64,000 bases of DNA from Microbacterium terricola (GCF_027943945.1 NZ_AP027141.1:1736001-1800000); one strand, 5' to 3'. Shown: positions 53,145 through 63,416, counted from the first letter of the stretch. Program-made: numbers and translations. Notes: generated by a model not told the origin, from the letters alone.

Positions 53145-54095
53145 ATGAGCGATGCGCGATGGATCTGGGGTGCCGGGCTTGCGACCACGGCGGGCGACGG
53201 CACGGTGCTCGACACCTGGTACCCGTCGCCGGAGGGCGGCCGCATCGCCGCAGACCCCACCGCCCAGCTCGGGCCGCTCGCCGGCCTGGAGGGGCCCGAT
53301 CCTCGGCGCAACGTGACCATCGAGACGCTCGTCGTCGAGATCGACCTCGACGAGGCGCCCGCGTCGACGCCCGACGCGTACCTCCGCCTGCACGCCCTCT
53401 CGCACCTGCTCGTGCGACCGGGCGAGGTGAACCTCGACGGCGTCTTCGCGCACCTGCCGAACGTGGCGTGGACCAACGCCGGCCCTGTCCTCCCCGCCGA
53501 CCTCGACCGGCTCCGCCCCCAACTCCTGCGCGCAGGCATCCATGTCACCGGGCTCGACAAGTTCCCCCGCCTGCTCGATTACGTGACGCCCGCGGGCGTC
53601 AGGATCGCGGATGCTGCGCGCGTGCGCCTCGGTGCGCACCTCTCCCCCGGCACCACCGTCATGCACGAGGGCTTCGTCAACTTCAACGCGGGCACGCTCG
53701 GCCAGAGCATGGTCGAGGGGCGCATCTCGCAGGGCGTCGTGGTCGGCGACGGCAGCGACATCGGCGGCGGCGCGTCGATCATGGGCACCCTCTCGGGCGG
53801 CGGTCAGCACCGCGTGTCGATCGGCGCGCGCACCCTGCTCGGCGCGAACGCCGGCATCGGCATCTCCCTCGGCGACGACTGCGTCGTCGAGGCGGGCCTG
53901 TACGTCACCGCCGGCTCGAAGATCGTCCTCGCCGACCAGCCCGCGCGCGCCGACGGCTCGCGCCCGGTGGCGAAGGGGGCGGAGCTCTCCGGGCAGGACG
54001 GCCTGCTGTTCCGCCGCAACTCGCTCACCGGAGCCGTCGAAGCGGTCCGTCGCGCGGGCGTCGGCGTGACGCTCAACGAGGCCCTGCACGCCTGA
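53145..54095 (+). CDS. dapD: Tetrahydrodipicolinate N-succinyltransferase
   Basis: A 316-residue left-handed beta-helix trimer enzyme that adds succinyl from succinyl-CoA to tetrahydrodipicolinate. The N-terminus reads [20 protein letters not shown]. Hexapeptide turns span residues about 155-260: [60 protein letters not shown]. This is the actinobacterial group 2 type, longer than the enterobacterial one. It is divergent from dapE. Confidence 0.94.
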   Translation: MSDARWIWGAGLATTAGDGTVLDTWYPSPEGGRIAADPTAQLGPLAGLEGPDPRRNVTIETLVVEIDLDEAPASTPDAYLRLHALSHLLVRPGEVNLDGVFAHLPNVAWTNAGPVLPADLDRLRPQLLRAGIHVTGLDKFPRLLDYVTPAGVRIADAARVRLGAHLSPGTTVMHEGFVNFNAGTLGQSMVEGRISQGVVVGDGSDIGGGASIMGTLSGGGQHRVSIGARTLLGANAGIGISLGDDCVVEAGLYVTAGSKIVLADQPARADGSRPVAKGAELSGQDGLLFRRNSLTGAVEAVRRAGVGVTLNEALHA

Positions 54096-54122
54096 GCGCC
54101 ACCGCAGGATCGGCGGCCCGTC

Positions 54123-54884
54123 TCAGTCGCGGAGCCGCACCGACAGGCAGGTGACGCACCCCTCGAGCTTCTCGAACTCGCTCACGGGCGTGGTGACGAC
54201 CTCGAGGCCGCGCGCCCGCCACGCCGCCGCCGTGGCCGGCGCGTCAGCAGACATGAGAACGGTGCCCTCGTCGAGCACGACGACTGCCGTGCCGTGCTCC
54301 TCGGGGACGGCGGAGAACGCCGGGAAGATCGACGGGTCGTCGATGAGCGGCTCGAACCCGACGACCGTGCCGTCGGGCAGCGCGGTGACGCCCGATTTCA
54401 GGTGGAGGACCTTGGTCACCGGAACCTCCACGACGTTCCATCCCCTGGGCGCCAGCAGGGCGCGCAGCTGCGCGATGCCCACGCTGTTCGTGCGCGTCGA
54501 CGCACCCACGTAGACGGACCGCCCGACCTTCAGCACGTCGCCGCCGTCGAGCGTTCCCGGCGCCTCGATCGCGGCCACCTCGAGACCGGTGCGGAGGATC
54601 GCGGCGCGGATGCTGTCGCTCTCGCCCCTGCGCGACACCGCGCCGGCGCGGCCCAGCACCGCCAGCGCGCCGAACACGACGACCGCGTCCTCGACGAACA
54701 CGCCGTCCGGATGCTCGTCGGCCGGCTCGACCTCGACGATCTCCCAGCCGCGGGTGCGGAAGGCCGCCACGTACGCCTCCCACTGCGCCAGGGCGAGGTC
54801 GTGGTCGACCGGCACGCGGTCGAGGTGCGTCAGCTCGCCGTCAGCCAGCTGAGGCGACGGCCGACGGACGAGCAGCCGCGGCAT
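54123..54884 (-). CDS. Dimethylarginine dimethylaminohydrolase-like protein
   Basis: A 253-residue pentein-fold protein of the amidinotransferase/arginine deiminase superfamily. Visible are FVEDAVVVFG with acidic substrate contacts, GTLDGGDVLK, the catalytic His region KVLHLKSGVTALPDG and the C-terminal nucleophile Cys in LEGCVTCLSVRL. The set matches DDAH, which hydrolyses N-methylated arginines to citrulline and methylamines; arginine deiminase is longer (about 400 residues). It is followed in operon order after the SHOCT gene with 4 bases between. Confidence 0.88.
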   Translation of the reverse strand: MPRLLVRRPSPQLADGELTHLDRVPVDHDLALAQWEAYVAAFRTRGWEIVEVEPADEHPDGVFVEDAVVVFGALAVLGRAGAVSRRGESDSIRAAILRTGLEVAAIEAPGTLDGGDVLKVGRSVYVGASTRTNSVGIAQLRALLAPRGWNVVEVPVTKVLHLKSGVTALPDGTVVGFEPLIDDPSIFPAFSAVPEEHGTAVVVLDEGTVLMSADAPATAAAWRARGLEVVTTPVSEFEKLEGCVTCLSVRLRD

Positions 54885-54888
54885 CCGC

Positions 54889-55206
54889 TCAGCCTTTGAG
54901 GATCTCGGCCCGCGCCTGCGCGTGCTCCTCCGCGCTGATGACCCCGCGTGCCTGCAGGCCGTCGACCTCGGCCAGGCGCTGCTCGAGCGTCTGCGGCGGT
55001 GCGGCCGGCGCGAGCACCTCGCTCGCGAGCACTCGGTTCGTCAGCTCCGCGTTGAGGGTGAACGGGTCATGGCCGGCATCTCGCACCTTCTTGGCGTTCC
55101 TGACCATCATCACGATCACGAACACGAAGCCCGACAGCACCACGGCCGCGGCGATCGCGAAGATCACGCCGAACGCCCCGAAGGCAACATTCATGTCGAA
55201 TCCCAT
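54889..55206 (-). CDS. Small membrane protein with SHOCT-like C-terminus
   Basis: A 105-residue protein: a helix at about 6-32 (VAFGAFGVIFAIAAAVVLSG, part), basic loop RNAKKVRDAGHDPF, then the short helix pair LEQRLAEVDGLQARGVISAE typical of SHOCT domains. Function unknown. ATG 55206 has GGGAGAG upstream. It lies upstream of the DDAH gene on the same strand. Confidence 0.72.
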   Translation of the reverse strand: MGFDMNVAFGAFGVIFAIAAAVVLSGFVFVIVMMVRNAKKVRDAGHDPFTLNAELTNRVLASEVLAPAAPPQTLEQRLAEVDGLQARGVISAEEHAQARAEILKG

Positions 55207-55257
55207 GACTCTCCCGTTCCCGGGCGCCACCGCCCGCAGGGGAATCCTAGGGGAGGA

Positions 55258-56556
55258 CTACTCCGCGCCCGGGTACGCGCGGTGTGGCGCGCCGATGTAC
55301 AGCTGCTGCGGGCGGCCGATCTTGGTCTGCGGGTCCTGCTGCATCTCGCGCCAGTGGGCGAGCCAGCCGGGGAGCCGGCCGATCGCGAACAGCACGGTGA
55401 ACATCCGCGTCGGGAAGCCCATCGCCTTGTAGATGACCCCGGTGTAGAAGTCGACGTTCGGGTAGAGACGACGCTCCTTGAAGTAGTCGTCCTCCAGCGC
55501 GATCTCCTCGAGCTGCTTGGCGAGGTCGAGCAGCGGGTCGCTCACCCCGAGGGCCTCGAGCACCTCGTCGGCGGACTCCTTGACGAGCTTGGCGCGCGGA
55601 TCGTAGTTCTTGTAGACGCGGTGCCCGAAGCCCATCAGCTTCACGCCGTCTTCCTTGTTCTTGACCCGCTCCACGAAGCGCTGCACGGACTCGCCCGAGT
55701 CGCGGATGCGGGCGAGCATCGCCAGCACCGCCTCGTTGGCCCCGCCGTGCAGCGGGCCGTAGAGCGCGTTGATGCCGGCCGAGATCGAGGAGAACTGGTT
55801 CGCGCCGGTGGAGCCGACGAGGCGCACCGTGGAGGTGGAGGCGTTCTGCTCGTGGTCCTCATGGAGGATGAGCAGGCGCTCGAGCGCCCGCGACATGACG
55901 GGGTCGATCTCGTAGACCTCGCTCAGCACGCCGAAGTTGAGCTTGAGGAAGTTGTCGACGAAGCTCAGCGAGTTGTCGGGGTACAGGAACGCCTGGCCGA
56001 TGCTCTTCTTGTGCGCGTAGGCGGCGATCACGGGGAGCTTCGCCAGCATCCTGATCGTGTTCAGCTCGACGTGCTCGGGGTTGGCCGGGTCGGACTGGTG
56101 CTCGTAGTACGTCGAGAGGGCCGCGGTGGCCGACGACAGCACCGACATGGGGTGCGCCGTGTGCGGCAGCGACGAGAAGAAGCGCTTGAGGTCTTCGTGC
56201 AGCAGCGTGTGACGGCGGATCTTCTCGTCGAACTCGCCGAGCTCATCGGCGGTCGGCAGCTCGCCGTAGAGCAGCAGCCAGGCCACCTCGAGGTAGGTGC
56301 TGTTCTTCGCCAGCTCCTCGATCGGGTATCCGCGGTAGCGCAGGATGCCCTGGTCGCCGTCGATGTAGGTGATGGCCGACTTGGTGGCCGAGGTGTTCAC
56401 GAAGCCGTAGTCGATCGTGGTGAGCCCGGTCTGGCGGGTGAGCGTCGAGATGTCGATGCTCGACGCGCCATCCGTGCCGTGCAGCACAGGCAGTTCGGCC
56501 GTCTTGTCGCCGATCGAGAGGATGGCCTTGTCGTTCTCGGTGCCCGCGTCGCTCAC
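55258..56556 (-). CDS. gltA: Citrate synthase
   Basis: A 432-residue hexameric-type (type II) citrate synthase that condenses oxaloacetate and acetyl-CoA to open the TCA cycle. Catalytic residues: His in GGANEAVLAML (preceded by ALYGPLHGGANE), His and Arg in MGFGHRVYKNYDPRAK, and Asp in LYPNVDFYTG. The N-terminal strand domain (LPVLHGTDGASSIDISTLTR) is the GltA rather than the PrpC form. GTG 56556 has GGAGG at suitable spacing. The likely -10 TAGGCT lies at 56636-56641. Confidence 0.95.
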   Translation of the reverse strand: MSDAGTENDKAILSIGDKTAELPVLHGTDGASSIDISTLTRQTGLTTIDYGFVNTSATKSAITYIDGDQGILRYRGYPIEELAKNSTYLEVAWLLLYGELPTADELGEFDEKIRRHTLLHEDLKRFFSSLPHTAHPMSVLSSATAALSTYYEHQSDPANPEHVELNTIRMLAKLPVIAAYAHKKSIGQAFLYPDNSLSFVDNFLKLNFGVLSEVYEIDPVMSRALERLLILHEDHEQNASTSTVRLVGSTGANQFSSISAGINALYGPLHGGANEAVLAMLARIRDSGESVQRFVERVKNKEDGVKLMGFGHRVYKNYDPRAKLVKESADEVLEALGVSDPLLDLAKQLEEIALEDDYFKERRLYPNVDFYTGVIYKAMGFPTRMFTVLFAIGRLPGWLAHWREMQQDPQTKIGRPQQLYIGAPHRAYPGAE

Positions 56557-56635
56557 GGCGCCTCCTCGCGATTTCCTGGTTGTGCCGGGGGATCTTCGCG
56601 CGGGGGGCGAGATGAGCTCCTCCGCGCCGCATTAC

Positions 56636-56641
56636 AGCCTA
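56636..56641 (-). promoter_or_regulatory. -10 box of gltA
   Basis: TAGGCT on the minus strand, 79 bases before GTG 56556, giving a leader of about 70 bases with a ribosome site. Confidence 0.5.
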
Positions 56642-56660
56642 TCGGCCCTCGCGGCACACT

Positions 56661-56713
56661 GCGGACACCGCCAATCCGCGAGCGGATCCGGTGGAGGAAA
56701 CCTCCGTGTCCGC
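56661..56713 (-). terminator. Three-way-junction-like structure after dapC
   Basis: An outer 8-bp stem (GCGGACAC/GTGTCCGC) encloses two smaller hairpins: GGAGG/CCTCC with a 3-base loop and ATCCG/CGGAT with a 4-base loop. It starts 2 bases past the dapC stop on the minus strand and probably ends transcription, though its shape is unusual for a plain terminator and no T run follows. Confidence 0.55.
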
Positions 56714-56715
56714 CC

Positions 56716-57822
56716 TCAGAGCCCGCGCAGACGCGCGACCGCGGCCGCGATGCGCTCGTCGGAGGCCGTGAGGGAGAGGCGGATGTGCTCCCGGAAGTGG
56801 GCGCCGTAGAAGTGACCGGGTCCGGCCAGGATGCCGAGGTCGGCGAGGCGATCGAGGCTCGCCCAGGCGTCCTTGCCCTCGGTGGCCCACAGGTACAGGC
56901 CGGCCTCGCTCCGATCGATCCGGAACCCGGCGGCTTCCACCGCGGGCTTGAGCGCGGCGCGGCGCGCCCGGTACCGCTCGCGCTGCGCGGCGACGTGCTC
57001 GTCGTCGTGCAGGGCGACCGTCATGGCCGCCTGGACCGGCCCCGGCAGCATCAGCCCGAGGTGCTTTCGCGCCGTCAGCAGCCGGGCGACGACCGACGGG
57101 TCGCCGGCGAAGAACGCGGCGCGGTAGCCGGCCAGGTTCGACTGCTTGCTCAGCGAGTACACCGACAGCACGCCGTCGGGCGAGCCGCCCGTGACGCGCG
57201 GGTCGAGCACCGACGGGATCGGCTCGGTGTCCCACGGCGACTCCCAGCCGAGCTCGGCGTAGCACTCGTCGCCGGCGAGCACGGCGCCGAGCTCGCGCGC
57301 ACGGGCCACCGCGACGCGGAGGGCGTCAGCATCCCATACCCTGCCGTCCGGGTTGCCGGGCGAGTTCAGCCAGACCAGCCGCGTGCTCTCCGGCCACTCG
57401 GCGGGGTCGTCCGAGGCGAGCGGCGTCGCTCCGACCAGGCGTGCGCCGACCTCGTAGGTCGGGTACGCGGCGCGCGGATGCACGACGACGTCGCCGGGAC
57501 CCAGGCCGAGCAGCAGCGGCAGCAGCGCGACGAGCTCCTTCGAGCCGACCGTCGGCAGGACGTGCTCGGGGGTCAGCCCGGCCACGCCGCGGCGGCGGGC
57601 GAACCACTGCGCGATCGCGCCGCGGAGATCGGGCGTGCCCATCGTCTGCGGGTACGAGTGGGCGTCTGTCGATGCCGCGAGGGCCGTCCGGATGAGCTCG
57701 GGCGTCGGATCGACCGGCGACCCGATCGACAGGTCGACGATGCCGTCCGGATGGGCGCGGGCGCGCTCCGCGTACGGCGCGACGGCGTCCCAGGGGTAGT
57801 CGGCGAGGTCCGAGACTCCCAT
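56716..57822 (-). CDS. dapC: Succinyl-diaminopimelate aminotransferase
   Basis: A 368-residue fold-type I PLP enzyme that makes N-succinyl-LL-2,6-diaminopimelate from the keto precursor with glutamate. Motifs: VDLSIGSPVDPTP, QTMGTPDLRGAIAQWFARR, LPTVGSKELVALLP, WLNSPGNPDGRVWD (Asn), GDECYAELGWES, SLSKQSNLAGYRAAF with the Schiff-base Lys, and IRLSLTASDERI with the Arg. The context near dapD, dapE and a ferredoxin matches Rv1178c, the second protein named DapC in M. tuberculosis (from memory). It follows fdxA at 15 bases. The start ATG 57822 lacks a strong ribosome site. Confidence 0.9.
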   Translation of the reverse strand: MGVSDLADYPWDAVAPYAERARAHPDGIVDLSIGSPVDPTPELIRTALAASTDAHSYPQTMGTPDLRGAIAQWFARRRGVAGLTPEHVLPTVGSKELVALLPLLLGLGPGDVVVHPRAAYPTYEVGARLVGATPLASDDPAEWPESTRLVWLNSPGNPDGRVWDADALRVAVARARELGAVLAGDECYAELGWESPWDTEPIPSVLDPRVTGGSPDGVLSVYSLSKQSNLAGYRAAFFAGDPSVVARLLTARKHLGLMLPGPVQAAMTVALHDDEHVAAQRERYRARRAALKPAVEAAGFRIDRSEAGLYLWATEGKDAWASLDRLADLGILAGPGHFYGAHFREHIRLSLTASDERIAAAVARLRGL

Positions 57823-57837
57823 GTCAGCGCGGCCGGA

Positions 57838-58158
57838 TCAGGGGGCCTGCGGCGGCAGCGCCTCGATGATCGGGTGGTCCTTGTGGATCACGCCGACCTT
57901 CGCCGCTCCACCGGGCGAGCCGACCTCGTCGAAGAACTCGACGTTGGCCTTGTAGTAGTCCTGCCACTCGTCGGGCAGGTCGTCCTCGTAGTAGATCGCC
58001 TCGACGGGGCAGACGGGCTCGCAGGCGCCGCAGTCGACGCATTCGTCGGGGTGGATGTACAGCGACCGGTCGCCCTCGTAGATGCAGTCGACAGGGCACT
58101 CGTCGATGCAGGCGCGGTCCTTCACATCGACGCACGGAAGAGCGATCACATACGTCAC
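57838..58158 (-). CDS. fdxA: Ferredoxin, 7Fe-8S (FdxA type)
   Basis: A 106-residue ferredoxin with one 3Fe-4S and one 4Fe-4S cluster. N-terminal cysteine set: PCVDVKDRACIDECPVDCIY; second set: DECVDCGACEPVCPVEAI. C-terminal 45 residues (YKANVEFFDEVGSPGGAAKV) are the normal FdxA tail. Electron donor for cytochrome P450s and other redox enzymes in actinobacteria. GTG 58158 has TAGACT 6 bases upstream, inside the 3' end of the upstream gene, so it has its own promoter. Confidence 0.95.
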   Translation of the reverse strand: MTYVIALPCVDVKDRACIDECPVDCIYEGDRSLYIHPDECVDCGACEPVCPVEAIYYEDDLPDEWQDYYKANVEFFDEVGSPGGAAKVGVIHKDHPIIEALPPQAP

Positions 58159-58162
58159 GTGA

Positions 58163-58561
58163 TCAGTCTAGTTCGCTCGTCGAGGGGGTGACGTCCGCCG
58201 CAGGTGCCGCCCGGTGATCCGGCCAGGCGACCACGATCGCCACGAGCAGCGGCACCGCGAGCGTCCAGACCATCCCGAGGATGCTCTCCGGGACGATCAC
58301 CGAGCCCCCCGGACCCTTGCCCGACACGATGAGGGTGGTGAGCATCATCCCGAGCCCTGTGGCCAGCGCCGCCCAGCGATCGAGCGTCAGCAGACGCACC
58401 GCGACGAGGAGTGCGCCCGATCCGATGATCGCCAGCACGAGGCCGAGCGGGAACCAGCCCAGCTCGAACGCGTGGGCGACCGTGCCGGCCAGGCCGTACA
58501 CGGCGCCGACGATCAGGGCGATGAGCCAGGTCACGACCCGGGCGACGACGACGCTGCGCAT
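58163..58561 (-). CDS. Small membrane protein, possibly DUF6113 family
   Basis: A 132-residue protein with four hydrophobic helices: about residues 9-30, 36-55, 62-85 and 98-115. A conserved-looking loop is GSVIVPESILGMVW. It ends with a polar tail, TPSTSELD. Function unknown; the layout fits DUF6113. The ATG at 58561 has TAGAGT 6 bases upstream. It is followed 5 bases later by fdxA. Confidence 0.62.
   Translation of the reverse strand: MRSVVVARVVTWLIALIVGAVYGLAGTVAHAFELGWFPLGLVLAIIGSGALLVAVRLLTLDRWAALATGLGMMLTTLIVSGKGPGGSVIVPESILGMVWTLAVPLLVAIVVAWPDHRAAPAADVTPSTSELD
58165..58170 (-). promoter_or_regulatory. -10 box of leaderless fdxA
   Basis: TAGACT on the minus strand, 6 bases before GTG 58158. 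It overlaps the 3' end of the upstream coding frame. Confidence 0.55.
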
Positions 58562-58567
58562 CCGTCA

Positions 58568-58573
58568 ACTCTA
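58568..58573 (-). promoter_or_regulatory. -10 box of small membrane protein gene
   Basis: TAGAGT on the minus strand, 6 bases before ATG 58561. Confidence 0.55.
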
Positions 58574-58575
58574 GG

Positions 58576-58890
58576 TCAGGCGGCCCATCCCCAGAGGCGG
58601 AGCAGTGCGGCCACCAGGGCGGCGGCTGCGACCACGACGAGGAACGGCGCGCGGAGCATCAGGAGCCCCGCGGCGACCAGGACGGCCGGGATGCGGGCGT
58701 CCACGACGATCTGCTGGCCCACTCCGAGGGTCTGCACGGCCACGAGCGCGGCCAGCAGCGCGACCGTCAGCAGGTCGGCGATGCGGGATGGCCGCGGCGC
58801 ATCGAGCCAGCGCGGCGGCACGAGGTAGCCGAGCGTCTTCAGCCCGACGCAGATGATCGCGGCCGTCCAGATCGCGGTCCAGAGGGTCAC
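58576..58890 (-). CDS. azlD: Branched-chain amino acid exporter small subunit AzlD
   Basis: A 104-residue membrane protein with three to four helices, partner of AzlC in the AzlCD (LIV-E/YgaZH-type) exporter. Visible are TLGYLVPPRWLDAPRPSRIA and LLTVALLAALVAVQT. GTG 58890 overlaps the azlC stop (GTGA), so the two are made together. It lies downstream of azlC on the same strand. Confidence 0.88.
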   Translation of the reverse strand: MTLWTAIWTAAIICVGLKTLGYLVPPRWLDAPRPSRIADLLTVALLAALVAVQTLGVGQQIVVDARIPAVLVAAGLLMLRAPFLVVVAAAALVAALLRLWGWAA

Positions 58891-59621
58891 GGCAGCCCCT
58901 CCTGGTTGTCCTCGGCGGGGACGGCCGGGCCGAGCCAGTCGAACCACCCGACGACGATGGCGACCAGCGCCGCGATGAGCACGGGGACCCCCGGCATCAT
59001 GACGGGCGTGAGCACGGTGGCCACGACCGCCGCCGCGATGCCCACGGCGATCGGCTGCCGGTGCCGCAGACGCGGCCAGAGGAGCGCCAGGAAGGCGGCG
59101 GCGGCCGCAGCATCCAGTCCGTACGCCTTCGGATCCCCCAGCACGTCGCCGAGCAGCGCACCCGCGAGGGTGGATGCGTTCCAGCCCACGTAGATGCCGA
59201 TCCCGGTGACCCAGAACCCGACCATGCGCGCCCGCGACGTGGTCTGCGCGAGCGAGACGGCCGTGGACTCGTCGATCGTGAAGTGCGCGGCGGCGGCGCG
59301 TCGCCAGAAGCCCGCGCCGATCACCGGCGACATGCGGATGCCGTAGGCGACGTTGCGCACGCCGAGCAGCGAGGCCGACGCGATCGCAGCGGGAGCCGCG
59401 GCCAGGCCGCCCGCGCCGATGACGCCGACGAACGCGAACTGCGAGCCGCCGGTGAACATCACGAGGCTGAGCACGCAGGTCTGCCAGACGTCGAGTCCGG
59501 ACGCGACCGCGAGGGCCCCGAAGGAGATGCCGTACGCGCTCGTGGCCAGCGCGACGCCGAGCGCCTGCCGCCACGCCCGTCGGTGCTCCCCGTCGGCGTC
59601 GATCTCGAGCGGGTGGGTCAC
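58887..59621 (-). CDS. azlC: Branched-chain amino acid exporter large subunit AzlC
   Basis: A 244-residue membrane protein of the AzlC family with about eight helices. Early motif YGISFGALAVASGLDVWQTC, then SLVMFTGGSQFAFVG, and VRNVAYGIRMSP. Exports valine, leucine, isoleucine or similar amino acids. GTG 59621 has TAGGCT 6 bases upstream. It follows the typA terminator. Confidence 0.91.
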   Translation of the reverse strand: MTHPLEIDADGEHRRAWRQALGVALATSAYGISFGALAVASGLDVWQTCVLSLVMFTGGSQFAFVGVIGAGGLAAAPAAIASASLLGVRNVAYGIRMSPVIGAGFWRRAAAAHFTIDESTAVSLAQTTSRARMVGFWVTGIGIYVGWNASTLAGALLGDVLGDPKAYGLDAAAAAAFLALLWPRLRHRQPIAVGIAAAVVATVLTPVMMPGVPVLIAALVAIVVGWFDWLGPAVPAEDNQEGLP

Positions 59622-59627
59622 CCGACG

Positions 59628-59633
59628 AGCCTA
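59628..59633 (-). promoter_or_regulatory. -10 box of leaderless azlC
   Basis: TAGGCT on the minus strand, 6 bases before GTG 59621. It is 14 bases from the end of the typA terminator. Confidence 0.55.
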
Positions 59634-59646
59634 TCCGCCGACGGGA

Positions 59647-59690
59647 AAGGGCAGGTTCCGGTCGCCGTGGACGACCGAGAACCTGCCCTT
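59647..59690 (-). terminator. Intrinsic terminator of typA
   Basis: A 12-bp stem (AAGGGCAGGTTC/GAACCTGCCCTT) extended by CGGTCG/CGACCG with a single bulged A, about 18 bp in total, followed by TTTCCC on the minus strand. It lies 14 bases past the typA stop. Confidence 0.85.
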
Positions 59691-59703
59691 CTGCGATGCG
59701 GGG

Positions 59704-61614
<1,911 letters not shown>

Positions 61615-61636
61615 GAGGGTTCCTTGAAAGAAGAAG

Positions 61637-61664
61637 GGGATGCACCCGGAGTCGGGTGCATCCC
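61637..61664 (-). terminator. Hairpin after ABC gene, overlapping the typA leader
   Basis: A perfect 12-bp stem (GGGATGCACCCG/CGGGTGCATCCC) with a 4-base loop, followed by CTTCTTCTTTC on the minus strand. It lies 37 bases after the ABC gene stop, and the typA -10 box (TAGAAT) abuts its upstream arm. Confidence 0.82.
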
Positions 61665-61670
61665 ATTCTA
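61665..61670 (-). promoter_or_regulatory. -10 box of typA
   Basis: TAGAAT on the minus strand, directly preceding the hairpin 61637-61664. Transcription would start inside the 5' arm of that stem. Confidence 0.55.
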
Positions 61671-61700
61671 CAAGTGGATGCCGTGTGCCTGCTGGACGCG

Positions 61701-63416
61701 CTATTCCTGCGCGGCCAGGAGGGCCGCCCGCGCCTCGCGACGCACGCGCTGCTCGGCCGGATCCGGTACAGGGACGGCGGCGATCAGACGCTGCGTGTAC
61801 GGGTCCTGCGGGTTGCGGAGGATCTGCTCCTTCGTTCCCTGCTCGACGATCTTGCCGTGCTGCATCACCGCGATCCGGTCGGCGAGCAGGTCGACGACGG
61901 CGAGGTCGTGCGTCACGAACAGCGTCGCGAACTGCTTCTCCTTCTGGATGTTCTGGAGCAGCTCGAGCACGCGCGCCTGCACCGACACGTCCAGCGCGCT
62001 GGTCGGCTCGTCGGCCACGAGCACGGTCGGGTCGAGCGCGAGCGCACGGGCGATGCCGATGCGCTGGCGCTGACCGCCGGAGAGCTCGTGCGGGTAGCGG
62101 TTGCGGAAGTCGCGCGGCAGCTCGACGAGGTCGAGCAGATCCGTGACGCGCGTGGCGATGTCGGCCTTGTCGTGGCCGGCGAGCTGCAGTGGCTCGCCGA
62201 TCGACTCGCCGACGGGCCAGCGCGGGTTCAGGGACGAGCCGGGGTCCTGGAAGACGATGCCGAGCTTGCGGCGCACGGCCTTCAGCTCCTTCGGGTCGAC
62301 TCCCACCATGTCCTGGCCCGCGACGCGCAGCGCGCCCTCGGCGACGGGGATCAGACCCACGATGGCGCGCGCGATCGTGGTCTTGCCCGATCCGGACTCG
62401 CCCACCAGGCCCAGCACCTCGCCGGGCTGGATGGTCAGGGACGCATCGGAGACCGCGCGGAACGCGGGCACGCGCCCGCGCTTCGGGTAGTCGATGCACA
62501 GCTTGTCGAGCACCAGAGCCGCGGTGCCCGCCTCGTGGCGAGCCGCAGCATCCGCTCCGGCCTCGCCGAGGCCGAGGTGAGGCACCGACGCCATCAGCGC
62601 ACGCGTGTACGGGTGCTCTGCCTTGCCGAAGATCTGCCCGACGGGGCCGTGCTCGACGACGTCGCCGTCCTTCATCACCATGACGTCGTCGGCCATGTCG
62701 GCCACCACGCCCATGTCGTGGGTGATGAGGATGATGGCCGAGTCGAGCTTCTGGTGCAGGTTGCGCAGCAGATCGAGGATCTCCGCCTGCACCGTCACGT
62801 CGAGGGCGGTGGTCGGCTCGTCGGCGATGAGCACGCGCGGGTCGAGCGAGATCGACTGCGCGATCATCGCGCGCTGCCGCTGCCCGCCGGAGAGCTGGTG
62901 GGGGTACGAGTTGTACGCCTTCTCCGGGTCGGGCATCTCGACGAGGCCGAGCAGCTCGATCGCGCGCTCCCTGGCCTGCTTGCGCGTCATGCCGTGCCGG
63001 TGGGTCAGCAGCGTCTCGGAGATCTGGAACCCGATCGTGTAGACGGGGTTGAGCGCCGTCATCGGCTCCTGGAAGATCGCCGCGATCCCCTCGCCGCGCA
63101 CCTTGCGGAGCACCTCGACGGGGGCATTGACGAGCTCACGGCCGGCGAGCTTGGCGCTGCCGCTGATCCGCGCGTTCTTGGGCAGCAGGCCCATGATCGC
63201 CATCGAGCTGGTGCTCTTGCCCGAGCCGGACTCGCCGACGATCGCGAGCACCTTGCCCGGCATGAGGTCGTAGGTCACGTGCTTGGCCGCGGCAGCCCAC
63301 TGGCCACCGACCCAGAACTCGACGCTCAGACCGCTCACCGACAGTGCGGGGCCTTCGAAGGGTGCGGCCGGCGCACCGGTCTGACGGCGCCCGCGGGCGC
63401 GCTCGCTCATGCTCAT
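61701..63416 (-). CDS. Dual-ATPase peptide ABC transporter protein (DppD-DppF fusion type)
   Basis: A 571-residue fusion of two oligopeptide-type ABC ATPases. First domain: GESGSGKSTSSMAI, LSGGQRQRAMIAQ, LIADEPTTALD; second: GESGSGKTTIARAI, LSGGQRQRIGIARAL, LVADEPTSALD. Each has the C-terminal OppD/F-like extension (EHPYTRALMASV; QDPYTQRLIAAVP). It energises uptake of peptides or nickel-like ligands, but no binding protein or permease gene is adjacent: the next gene to the right is a divergent PH-domain protein. ATG 63416 was chosen (GGGAGATGG upstream); 63410 is also possible. It is followed by a strong hairpin. Confidence 0.93.
   Translation of the reverse strand: MSMSERARGRRQTGAPAAPFEGPALSVSGLSVEFWVGGQWAAAAKHVTYDLMPGKVLAIVGESGSGKSTSSMAIMGLLPKNARISGSAKLAGRELVNAPVEVLRKVRGEGIAAIFQEPMTALNPVYTIGFQISETLLTHRHGMTRKQARERAIELLGLVEMPDPEKAYNSYPHQLSGGQRQRAMIAQSISLDPRVLIADEPTTALDVTVQAEILDLLRNLHQKLDSAIILITHDMGVVADMADDVMVMKDGDVVEHGPVGQIFGKAEHPYTRALMASVPHLGLGEAGADAAARHEAGTAALVLDKLCIDYPKRGRVPAFRAVSDASLTIQPGEVLGLVGESGSGKTTIARAIVGLIPVAEGALRVAGQDMVGVDPKELKAVRRKLGIVFQDPGSSLNPRWPVGESIGEPLQLAGHDKADIATRVTDLLDLVELPRDFRNRYPHELSGGQRQRIGIARALALDPTVLVADEPTSALDVSVQARVLELLQNIQKEKQFATLFVTHDLAVVDLLADRIAVMQHGKIVEQGTKEQILRNPQDPYTQRLIAAVPVPDPAEQRVRREARAALLAAQE

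Noticed and set aside
54922..58191. Open frame of 1089 codons on the plus strand over citrate synthase, dapC and fdxA
   Set aside because: Composition is a codon-shadow mix with no motif; five well-supported genes run on the other strand.
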